This document shows, in pieces, positions 56,569-63,167 of a DNA stretch of 64,000 bases (the stretch's first letter is position 1; each line of letters opens with the position of its first letter). Under the pieces are notes generated by a model. The model did not search any database, had not been told where the DNA came from, and was given only the letters and a program-made list of their open reading frames with translations. The position numbers and the translations under genes were made by a program. Source of the DNA: Chitinophaga niabensis (GTDB taxonomy: Bacteria; Bacteroidota; Bacteroidia; Chitinophagales; Chitinophagaceae); the NCBI RefSeq assembly GCF_900129465.1, contig NZ_FSRA01000002.1, positions 2,108,001 to 2,172,000 on the forward strand. The letters run 5' to 3'.

Positions 56569-57429
56569 TTAGCTATTTTTCTGAAGATAGTCCTTTTTGT
56601 ATTCCAGTGGTTTTTTGCCGGTGATGGTCTTGAACTGGTGATTGAAATGAGAGATATTATTATAGCCGCACTCATAGCCTATTTCAGCAACATTTTTCTC
56701 ATCCTCCACCAACAACTTGCAGGCATAGCCGATACGCACTTCCATGAGGAACTGCACATACGTTTTCTTCGTTTTGTTCTTGAAGAACCGGCAGAAGGAA
56801 GGGCGCGTCATATGCAGCAACGTAGCCACTTTATCCAAAGAGATCTTCTGATGATAATTTTTGAGTGTGTATTCAAAGATGAGTTTGACCCTTTCCTCAT
56901 CAGGGTTTCCGGGAGATTGAATGAAACCTTTGGAAGATAAGGGAACGGTTTCTTTGCTATCTGCCACTTCCTGCAACAACCATAACAGGTGTACAAGCTT
57001 TTTGCCGGGAGAATCTTCCAGCATCTCTTCGATCATAGCGGCGGCGAGTTCTTTTGTTTTGCCTTCCAGCTTCAGCCCTGTGTTGGATTTGGCGATAATG
57101 TGCTGAATGGACTTTGCCTCCGGTAATTCGAGGAAGTGAGGACCCATCATAGCAGGGAGGAATTTCACGCAGATGGTTTCACCTGATTCCATGGCTCCGG
57201 CTTCATGCCGGAAACAATGTGGCAGATTGGGCCCCAGCATCACTACATCTCCATTCTGAAAATGCCCGATATGGTCTCCTACCAGCCAGGTACCCGTACT
57301 TTTGCGGATATAAAGGAATTCAATTTCGGCATGATAATGCCAATTGTTCAACATGCTCTCCCCCGAGTCTTTACGAACAACGAAAGAGTTGTCCGGCGTG
57401 GCCGTCATCTGACGCAATACTGGTTTCAT
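56569..57429 (-). CDS. AraC-family transcriptional regulator
   Basis: This 286-residue regulator has an N-terminal cupin sensor domain (about 10-140, with WHYHAEIEFLYIRKSTGTWLVGD and LGPNLPHCF) and a C-terminal AraC HTH pair (about 185-280: KISLDKVATLLHMTRPSFCRFFK and NVAEIGYECGYNNISHFNHQFK in part). I use the ATG at 57429; an in-frame TTG at 57450 extends it. It is divergent from the zinc dehydrogenase gene, across a 160-base gap with direct repeats that may be its binding site. Cupin-AraC proteins usually respond to sugars; the effector is not known. Confidence 0.93.
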   Translation of the reverse strand: MKPVLRQMTATPDNSFVVRKDSGESMLNNWHYHAEIEFLYIRKSTGTWLVGDHIGHFQNGDVVMLGPNLPHCFRHEAGAMESGETICVKFLPAMMGPHFLELPEAKSIQHIIAKSNTGLKLEGKTKELAAAMIEEMLEDSPGKKLVHLLWLLQEVADSKETVPLSSKGFIQSPGNPDEERVKLIFEYTLKNYHQKISLDKVATLLHMTRPSFCRFFKNKTKKTYVQFLMEVRIGYACKLLVEDEKNVAEIGYECGYNNISHFNHQFKTITGKKPLEYKKDYLQKNS

Positions 57430-57532
57430 AACGATGTTAATATAGCGCAATTAATTGACCTGAAAGCGCGTCCAAAATTGGTTAGGTTTCAATAAGTTTG
57501 TATCCGTAGTCAATACTACACTAAATTTCAGA

Positions 57533-57571
57533 ATATTCATACTTGTTAGCGGGAAAATTCATATTTCTCCA
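57533..57571 (+). promoter_or_regulatory. Direct repeats between the AraC and dehydrogenase genes
   Basis: AATATTCATACTTGT and AAAATTCATATTTCT are 15-base copies (12 identical) with a 22-bp period, close to the spacing of AraC-type half-sites. The second ends 19 bases before the dehydrogenase ATG. Confidence 0.45.
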
Positions 57572-57589
57572 TTTTTGTAATATACTCAC

Positions 57590-58549
57590 ATGAGAGCATT
57601 GATCTGCAGCGCGCCAGGTTTCCTGGAATACCAGGAGACAGAAGCCCCGGAAATGAAGAAGGACCATGTTATTATCCGCATCCGCAGAACGGGTATTTGC
57701 GGAACAGATTTTCATGCTTTCAAAGGGAACCAGCCTTATTTCAGTTATCCACGGATCCTGGGCCATGAGCTGGCAGGAGAACTGACGGAGGATATAGCGG
57801 GTTTCGCAAAAGGGGAGATGGTCACCTTCATCCCTTATTTTCATTGCGGCCAATGTAATGCCTGCCTGCGTGGTAAAACAAACTGCTGTGTACAGATGAA
57901 AGTTTGCGGCGTACATGTGGATGGTGGTATGGTGGAATATCTTTCTGTTCCAATTGCATCCCTTATAAAAAGCAATGGCCTGAGTGCAGATGAACTGGCA
58001 CTGGTGGAACCACTGGCCATAGGAGCGCATGGAATAAGGCGCGCTGATGTTCAACCCGGGGAGTCCGTATTAGTGATGGGCGCAGGGCCTATAGGTTTAG
58101 GATTAGTGGCTTTCGCAAAAATGAGGGGCGCAACCGTAACAGCTTTTGATCTGAATAAAGAACGCCTGGCCTTTTGCGCAGAGAATTTAGGCGTAACCGT
58201 TACCAGCGATCCGCAGGGAATAGCAGCGGATGTGGTGATAGATGCTACCGGAAACCTGGCAGCCATCAATAGCGGATTGCAGTACCTGGCACATGGCGGA
58301 AGTTATGTACTGGTAGGCTTGCAGAAAGAAATACTCTCTTTTTCCCATCCTGAACTGCATAAACGGGAGGGCACCATTATGAGCAGCAGGAATGCTACCC
58401 GTGAAGATTTTGAACAGGTCACCCGGGCAATAAAGAACAAAACAATAAACCCGGTGCGCTTTATTACACACCGGGTTCATTTTTCTGAACTGAAAACTTT
58501 GATGGAAAATTTTCCTTCAGACAGTATTAAAGTAATGGTAGACTATTGA
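57590..58549 (+). CDS. Zinc-dependent alcohol/sugar dehydrogenase (MDR family)
   Basis: This 319-residue medium-chain dehydrogenase has the catalytic-zinc site CGTDFHAF (Cys) with GHELAGEL (His-Glu). The structural-zinc cysteines are in HCGQCNACLRGKTNCC. The Rossmann motif is VMGAGPIGLGLVAFAK. It oxidises a sugar alcohol or aldehyde with NAD(P). The gene is divergent from an AraC regulator that probably controls it. The 3' end overlaps the convergent gene at 58543 by 7 bases. It is slightly shorter than typical (about 340). The substrate is not known; members near AraC regulators often act on sugars such as L-fucose derivatives. Confidence 0.9.
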   Translation: MRALICSAPGFLEYQETEAPEMKKDHVIIRIRRTGICGTDFHAFKGNQPYFSYPRILGHELAGELTEDIAGFAKGEMVTFIPYFHCGQCNACLRGKTNCCVQMKVCGVHVDGGMVEYLSVPIASLIKSNGLSADELALVEPLAIGAHGIRRADVQPGESVLVMGAGPIGLGLVAFAKMRGATVTAFDLNKERLAFCAENLGVTVTSDPQGIAADVVIDATGNLAAINSGLQYLAHGGSYVLVGLQKEILSFSHPELHKREGTIMSSRNATREDFEQVTRAIKNKTINPVRFITHRVHFSELKTLMENFPSDSIKVMVDY

Positions 58550-59637
58550 TAAGTAGTGAACACTACTTTCTCTACGATCACCCCTAATCTTTTTAAACCT
58601 GAATTATCAGAGCTGAATTTCTTTTCCCCGGTGAACTGATCATATAATTTAGGATCGCCGGTATTCACTGCACGGAAAAGGATCTCTACACCTTTTTTAT
58701 CCAGGGCGCCACCTTGCCAGCTATCGGCAATACCGCCATTGGTCCACTCGAAACCATTCACTTTAAAGGGGCGGGTATTCACCTTGGTTACTTTTTCAAT
58801 CGGGTCCCCGGGTTTGATGCCGAAAGGAGGTTTCCATTTGGAGCGCTCTTTACCGAACATGATGGTTTTGGAGGAATCGCCGTTGAAGATCACTTCCATC
58901 TCGTCGTCTGTATCCGGGTAGATCACCCAGGCTTTGCCGGCGGAATTTCCATCCAGGTCATTTACTTCCCGGAGTTCCATATTCTCTTTACCATAGATCT
59001 GCTGTAGCTGATCTGGTGTGGTGATCTGGAAGATCACGCGTACATCCCAGTTGCGGGTATCGGCAGGGCCTGCTGCAGGATTGCCGCTAAGTGCAGCCTG
59101 TGGCTGATCTGTAGTGGGAGTGGCGGCAGGTACTGTGCTACCAGGAGGGAGGTTAACTGTAGCAGTGGTTACAGCCTGCTGATTGGCAGGAGGAGCCACC
59201 ATTACGGAGATCACTTTCGGAATAGCACCTATCTTGATCAGCTCTGCTTTTTCTTCCACCAGCGCTTTGGTTTCACCTTTGTATTTATTCACCACATAGG
59301 TAGCTACGGGGAACACGTTCCCGGACTGGAGGTTCATGGCCCTTAAATTCGCGATGAGGGTCTGGCGGTTACAGTCGCTGAACTGGAACAGGTATTTGAG
59401 GGCCGCATCCAGGGCGGCGGGATCTTTCTTTAATTCCTGCATGGTTTTGTCGATCTCCAGGCCGCCGGAACCACTCCTGTTCATTTGCTCGGTCACAAAT
59501 ACCAGGGCGGGATCGTTGAGCTTCAGGAACTGGGTGGCCATTTTGGAGGAAACATCTTCAACAGCCGCATCTGTAAGTTTCTGCGCACTGGAAACCAGCG
59601 GTAAGATCGTAGCAAGGAATAATAAAAACCGTTTCAT
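58543..59637 (-). CDS. Exported protein of unknown function
   Basis: This 364-residue protein has a signal peptide (MKRFLLFLATILPLVSSAQ). Residues about 20-130 are helical; residues about 150-200 are a low-complexity A/P/T/Q-rich linker (TVNLPPGSTVPAATPTTDQP). The C-terminal domain is beta-rich, with W-containing strands (GKAWVIYPDTDDEMEVIF and KWKPPFGIKPGDPIEKV). I cannot assign a family. It overlaps the convergent dehydrogenase gene by 7 bases and is preceded by a long intergenic region. Likely periplasmic or surface; function unknown. Confidence 0.8.
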   Translation of the reverse strand: MKRFLLFLATILPLVSSAQKLTDAAVEDVSSKMATQFLKLNDPALVFVTEQMNRSGSGGLEIDKTMQELKKDPAALDAALKYLFQFSDCNRQTLIANLRAMNLQSGNVFPVATYVVNKYKGETKALVEEKAELIKIGAIPKVISVMVAPPANQQAVTTATVNLPPGSTVPAATPTTDQPQAALSGNPAAGPADTRNWDVRVIFQITTPDQLQQIYGKENMELREVNDLDGNSAGKAWVIYPDTDDEMEVIFNGDSSKTIMFGKERSKWKPPFGIKPGDPIEKVTKVNTRPFKVNGFEWTNGGIADSWQGGALDKKGVEILFRAVNTGDPKLYDQFTGEKKFSSDNSGLKRLGVIVEKVVFTTYQ

Positions 59638-59984
59638 GTATGATTATTTCTAAATGTTAGAGAGTTACCAATGGATATTAACGTTCAGGATCACTAAATT
59701 ATGCAATATTTACCTTTTAGGGGGCAATTTGGCCCCTTCTGCCTTATTATCTGCAATTCTCATGCCCTTTCAGGGCTGGTACAAAATTACCAATAATGGC
59801 CTGCCGAACACTGAACGAACCGATGGCGAACCTGTGGTGAAGGAATGGTATGGAATGGAAGGGTTAATATGCTACCAGCCCGGCCGGATTTTTCCGTATT
59901 GCGTAAATGGAATTTCCGAATTGATTAGTGGCCGCCCTCCTGTAGAATTACTTTTGCGGGGAATTGAACTAAAATACTGGTTAT
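59638..59984. other. Intergenic region between divergent genes
   Basis: 347 bases without a convincing gene. It holds a hairpin around 59719-59737 (AGGGGGCAATTTGGCCCCT), a GCCCTTTCAGGGC dyad near 59764-59776, and a good -7 element TACTTTTG at 59949-59956, 28 bases before the DUF4198 start. An open frame from 59654 overlaps that gene and has no family resemblance. Confidence 0.55.
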
Positions 59985-60704
59985 ATGAATGTACGACTTT
60001 TCTCAATGATCACTTTGTTTACCCTGGCCTGCTCCCAGGTATTTGGCCATGCCCTTTGGATTGAAACAAGCCCTACCGGCAAAAAAGGACAGCCACAGGA
60101 AGTACGCGTTTTCTGGGGTGAGTATGCTGACAAAGATATTTCTCCTGTGGATAAATGGTGGTCAGACACCAAGTCCTATACGCTTACCCTGATCACTCCT
60201 GATAAGAAAGAGATCAAGCTGACCTCTACGCCGGGTTCTGATCACTATAAAGCAGTTTTTACGCCGGAAAGCGATGGGGTGTACACTGTGTTGTTACAAC
60301 ATTCCGTGAAGGATGTGTATAATGGCAGCAGGCTGGATTATCATTCCAGTGCAGCTGTAGTGGTAGGAAAGAGTAATACAGGCGGTGATGCTACTGCGAA
60401 CAAAAACCCTATAAGCATTTATTCAATTGCAAAAGGCACCTATAAAGTGAATGAAAGCATTACCCTGCAAGCGCTGTTGGACAAATTACCTGCAGGTGAT
60501 AAAGAAGTGGAAGTATTTGCACCAAATGGTTGGGGTAAGAAATTATGGACAGATAGTACCGGGTCTGCTAAGTTCACGCCGATCTGGCCTGGCCGTTATT
60601 TTGTAGAAGTAGCTGCAACAGATGAAAAATCCGGTGATCACAATGGCAAGCCGTATCAGAAAGTTTGGCGTTGTGCTACCTATTGCATTGAAGTAACGAA
60701 ATAA
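59985..60704 (+). CDS. DUF4198-type periplasmic protein
   Basis: This 239-residue exported protein has a signal peptide (cleavage near VFGHALW) followed by the HALWIETSPTG start typical of DUF4198/CbiK-like periplasmic proteins. The mature protein is beta-rich, with two Ig-like halves (about 25-115 and 125-239), and HxW-type N-terminal residues that could bind metal. Its function is not known; family members appear near nickel, cobalt or copper uptake genes. A terminator follows at 60731. The ATG at 59985 has a clear -7 element 28 bases upstream. Confidence 0.82.
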   Translation: MNVRLFSMITLFTLACSQVFGHALWIETSPTGKKGQPQEVRVFWGEYADKDISPVDKWWSDTKSYTLTLITPDKKEIKLTSTPGSDHYKAVFTPESDGVYTVLLQHSVKDVYNGSRLDYHSSAAVVVGKSNTGGDATANKNPISIYSIAKGTYKVNESITLQALLDKLPAGDKEVEVFAPNGWGKKLWTDSTGSAKFTPIWPGRYFVEVAATDEKSGDHNGKPYQKVWRCATYCIEVTK

Positions 60705-60730
60705 CCAACTAAAACAATAGACCCCATTTT

Positions 60731-60763
60731 CCCTCGTTGATGTGAATCAGCGGGGGATTTTTT
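60731..60763 (+). terminator. Intrinsic terminator after the DUF4198 gene
   Basis: CCCTCGTTGA and TCAGCGGGGG form a 10-bp stem with two wobble pairs and a 6-base loop, then a T-run. It abuts the tandem repeat array. Confidence 0.8.
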
Positions 60764-61050
60764 CTTTTGGGAAGGCCGTGTTTTGCCGCGCAGCAGAGGG
60801 CGGAGTTTTTTTTCTTTTTGAGAAGGGGATTGTGTTTGGTGAGGAGCAGTTTTTCTTTTGGGAAGGCGGTGTTTTTGCCGCGCAGCAGAAGGCGCAGTAT
60901 TTTTCTTTTGAGAAAGGGATCGTGTTTGGTGAGGAGCAGTTTTTCTTTTTGGGAAGCGGGGTTTTGCCACGCAGCAGAAGGCGCAGTATTTTTCTTTTGA
61001 GAAAGGGATCGTGTTTGGTAGGAGCAGTTTTTCTTTTTGGGAAAGCGGGT
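60761..61050 (+). repeat. Approximately 90-bp tandem repeats, three and a fraction copies
   Basis: Units start at 60761, 60852, 60942 and 61030 (partial), with lengths 91, 90 and 88. Each has a TTTCTTTTGGGAA start, a GCCGCGCAGCAG core (GCCACGCAGCAG in the third), and a GTGTTTGGTGAGGAGCAG end. The plus strand is rich in G and T. Unit lengths not divisible by three argue against coding. Function unknown. Confidence 0.85.
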
Positions 61051-61064
61051 TTTTATTAAAAGGA

Positions 61065-61096
61065 AAGAAGCCTTCCCGTTTACGGGAAGGCTTCTT
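61065..61096. terminator. Strong intrinsic terminator before the GH105 gene end
   Basis: A perfect 14-bp stem (61065-61078 with 61083-61096) around TTTA. It ends 4 bases before the GH105 stop codon on the minus strand and is followed on that strand by a T-rich tract. Confidence 0.9.
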
Positions 61097-61099
61097 AAA

Positions 61100-62236
61100 C
61101 TATTTCCGCAACAATGCCGTTGCACACCAAAGAACGGGTGCCTGGCCATGCATATCACCCACCAGGCGTTTTCTATCCAGGTAGTATTGATGATCATTCT
61201 TCATGTTAGTACCTTCGCACACTTCACTGATATCCGCATTCGCATCCAGGTAAGTGATCAGCTTCAGCCATGCTTTACGGGCAGCGGGGCCATATGTTTT
61301 CTTATCCAGCCATCCTTCTTTCACCCCGGTGATCATTGCAAAAGTGAACATACCCGTGCAGGAAGTTTCCGGCCAGGAGGTAGGATCATCAATCAACTGC
61401 CGCCACATGCCATCTTCCGCCTGGTACTTCAGCAGGGAAGCCATCATGTTTTTGTAGGCAGCCATGATACGTGGGCGGTTGGGATTATCTGCCGGAACAG
61501 AACGTAATAGTTCACTCATCCCGGCAGCCATCCATCCATTGCCACGGCCCCAGAAGAACGGAGCATTGGGAGCATGATAGAAAAGGCCATTCGGTTTTTG
61601 CAGGGAATCCAGGTAAAGGATCATTTCATTCGCCGCTTTATCAATATAAGAACGATCCCCTGTAGCACGGGTTGCCTGAGACTGTACAGTAGTGATCATG
61701 AACATATCATCAATCCACAGGCGGGTCTGCCAGGTATAACCTCTTTTATAGAATTCATGAGAAGCAGGTATTACCCTTTTACCTTCCGGAGGCCCCCATT
61801 GTTTATCTGCAATGCCTTTGCCCAGTTTAAGATAACGGGCATCTTTCGTTTGCTGGTAAAGTTCCAGGGGAACAGCACCGAAAACAGTATAATCCACATG
61901 GTCCGGAACAGGGATCAATGTATCCTGCGCGCCGAACAAAGGTTCAAAGCGGTCCGCCAGTTGTTTGGCCATGGTTTTGTTGCCCGTCACTTTTGCGAAA
62001 GTAAGCGCACCATACCAGGCACATGTTTCAGGATAGGTGATCACCTTAGGAGGAACCGGTCTGCCAAAGTTAGGGTGTGGTGAGGCAATAAAATGGTCTG
62101 CCACTCTTTTGCCAATCTCCTGCGGTGTAGCACCTTTAGGAAAGTTGGTGAGGTCTCCATCCTTTTGTGCCATGCCGGCTGTACTGATCAATAAGCTGGA
62201 CGCTGCCAGCCAGAAAGAGAAAGTTGCTGTTTTCAT
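61100..62236 (-). CDS. GH105/GH88-family unsaturated rhamnogalacturonyl hydrolase
   Basis: This 378-residue exported protein has a signal peptide (residues about 1-23, MAQ). It is a GH88/GH105 enzyme: an (alpha/alpha)6 barrel with the catalytic DD-type WIDDMFM segment, APFFWGRGNGWMAAGM, and DPTSWPETSCTGMFTFAM. GH105 enzymes remove unsaturated galacturonic acid from rhamnogalacturonan fragments after lyase cleavage. The position with a LacI-type operator at 62262 and the rhamnose island in the same window fits pectin use. It is transcribed left from a divergent promoter and ends in a strong terminator. Confidence 0.9.
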   Translation of the reverse strand: MKTATFSFWLAASSLLISTAGMAQKDGDLTNFPKGATPQEIGKRVADHFIASPHPNFGRPVPPKVITYPETCAWYGALTFAKVTGNKTMAKQLADRFEPLFGAQDTLIPVPDHVDYTVFGAVPLELYQQTKDARYLKLGKGIADKQWGPPEGKRVIPASHEFYKRGYTWQTRLWIDDMFMITTVQSQATRATGDRSYIDKAANEMILYLDSLQKPNGLFYHAPNAPFFWGRGNGWMAAGMSELLRSVPADNPNRPRIMAAYKNMMASLLKYQAEDGMWRQLIDDPTSWPETSCTGMFTFAMITGVKEGWLDKKTYGPAARKAWLKLITYLDANADISEVCEGTNMKNDHQYYLDRKRLVGDMHGQAPVLWCATALLRK

Positions 62237-62261
62237 ATCGTGAATTAAGAGACTTCTAAAT

Positions 62262-62281
62262 TATGCAAACGATTGCGTAAA
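62262..62281 (-). promoter_or_regulatory. LacI-type operator upstream of the GH105 gene
   Basis: TTATGCAAACGATTGCGTAA is a near-palindrome centred on CG and matches the general LacI-family operator pattern TGnAAnCGnTTnCA. It lies 26-45 bases upstream of the GH105 start. A second TGCGTAAAAC copy lies 22 bases away. No LacI regulator lies in this window next to it. Confidence 0.65.
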
Positions 62282-62373
62282 ACCTAAGTTTTTCATGCGT
62301 AAAACTACGTGAAATGCAAGATCAGCAGTAATACGTGGTATTTTACCAAAGCGTGATATTATCTTTACATCGC

Positions 62374-62455
62374 TAGTCAAAAAATAACTGTTTGTTTGTT
62401 GATTCCAATCCCCCTTTAGTAAATGCGCACTTCTCCCCGAGTGCGCATTTCTTTT
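62374..62455 (+). ncRNA. Candidate small RNA with orphan terminator
   Basis: A perfect 11-bp stem terminator (62421-62450) plus CTTTT lies with no coding frame before it on the plus strand. A near -7 match TATCTTTA ends at 62367, so a transcript of about 80 nt is possible. The tetR promoter begins after the terminator, so it is not a tetR leader. Evidence is structural only. Confidence 0.4.
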
Positions 62456-62464
62456 AAAAGAATA

Positions 62465-62495
62465 TTTGACCGTTTGGTATAAAATACTATCTTTG
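62465..62495 (+). promoter_or_regulatory. tetR promoter with operator in its spacer
   Basis: TTTG at 62465-62468 and TATCTTTG at 62488-62495 are separated by 19 bp, an ideal Bacteroidota promoter. The spacer holds ACC-GTTT-GGT (62469-62478), which also precedes the downstream hydrolase gene. Binding there would block RNA polymerase. The ATG lies 7 bases after the -7 box. Confidence 0.75.
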
Positions 62496-62502
62496 ACTTA
62501 TT

Positions 62503-63090
62503 ATGTCAGGTAGAAATAAAGAATTTGATGAAAGATCAGCCCTTGCGGATGCAACGGAAGTGTTCTGGATGAAGGGCTATGAATCTGCATCCACGGAAGA
62601 TCTCCTGCAGGCCATGGGCATCAATAAAGGCAGCATGTACAACACTTTCGGCAACAAACGGGAGCTGTTCCGCCAGGTGTTCGATGAGTTCTCCAAAAAA
62701 AGCACTGCCCGCATCAAAGCTATTTTCGACAAACATAAGAACCCTGTTGATGCAGTAAAGGAAATATTCCGGGATGTAACACGCCCTGCAGATCCTGTGG
62801 AACATCAGAAAGGATGTTTCTTTATAAAGATCTTAAGCGAGATGAGCGGCATGGATGAAGAAATGGCTGCAATAGCCCGTCAGAAGCTGCTTGAGGTAGA
62901 AGCCATCTATCTTATTTATATGAAGAAGGGTATAAAGGAAGGTTTCCTGAAAGGGAATATTCCGCCGGAAACCCTGGCCAAATACCTGGTGAATATGTGG
63001 AACGGCATCAGCATCTCCCGGAGGATCTACGGGAAGAAAGACCTGGAGAAAATGGTGGAACTGAACCTGGAAATTTTCAAGGGAGCATGA
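62503..63090 (+). CDS. TetR/AcrR-family transcriptional regulator
   Basis: This 195-residue repressor has an N-terminal HTH (about 10-55: ALADATEVFWMKGYESASTEDLLQAMGINKGSMYNTFGNK in part) typical of TetR/AcrR proteins, and a helical C-terminal ligand domain of TetR_C type. It starts 7 bases after a clear -7 promoter box, whose spacer contains a likely self-operator. The same operator occurs before the alpha/beta hydrolase gene that follows, so the two form a small repressor-target unit. The ligand is presumably a substrate of that hydrolase. A tandem duplication and terminator lie at its stop. Confidence 0.93.
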   Translation: MSGRNKEFDERSALADATEVFWMKGYESASTEDLLQAMGINKGSMYNTFGNKRELFRQVFDEFSKKSTARIKAIFDKHKNPVDAVKEIFRDVTRPADPVEHQKGCFFIKILSEMSGMDEEMAAIARQKLLEVEAIYLIYMKKGIKEGFLKGNIPPETLAKYLVNMWNGISISRRIYGKKDLEKMVELNLEIFKGA

Positions 63091-63111
63091 TCTTTTCAAA
63101 GGAGCATGACC
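63074..63111 (+). repeat. 19-bp tandem duplication across the tetR stop
   Basis: TTTTCAAGGGAGCATGATC (63074-63092) and TTTTCAAAGGAGCATGACC (63093-63111) differ at two bases. The first contains the TGA stop of tetR; the second contributes the left arm of a terminator. Confidence 0.8.
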
Positions 63112-63121
63112 TCCTTTTTTT
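63098..63121 (+). terminator. Intrinsic terminator after tetR
   Basis: AAAGGAG and CTCCTTT form a 7-bp stem with a 6-base loop, then a T-run. Its left arm lies in the second copy of a 19-bp duplication. Confidence 0.7.
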
Positions 63122-63131
63122 AGCATCAATA

Positions 63132-63148
63132 TTTGACCAATCGGTATA
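63132..63148 (+). promoter_or_regulatory. Shared TetR-type operator before the hydrolase gene
   Basis: TTTG at 63132-63135 followed by ACC-AATC-GGT (63136-63145) and ATA repeats the layout at 62465, with the common frame AATATTTGACC-N4-GGTATA. It lies 20 bases upstream of the hydrolase ATG. Confidence 0.65.
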
Positions 63149-63167
63149 GAATTAAATCTCAACAATA

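Noticed and set aside
59654..60064. 136-residue open frame before the DUF4198 gene
   Set aside because: It overlaps the real gene start in another frame, has no signal or family resemblance, and would cover a good promoter element.
60709..61197. 162-residue minus-strand open frame and plus-strand frames across the approximately 90-bp repeats
   Set aside because: The unit lengths (91, 90, 88) shift frame, the product is a low-complexity repeat, and terminators flank the region. It reads as non-coding repeat DNA.
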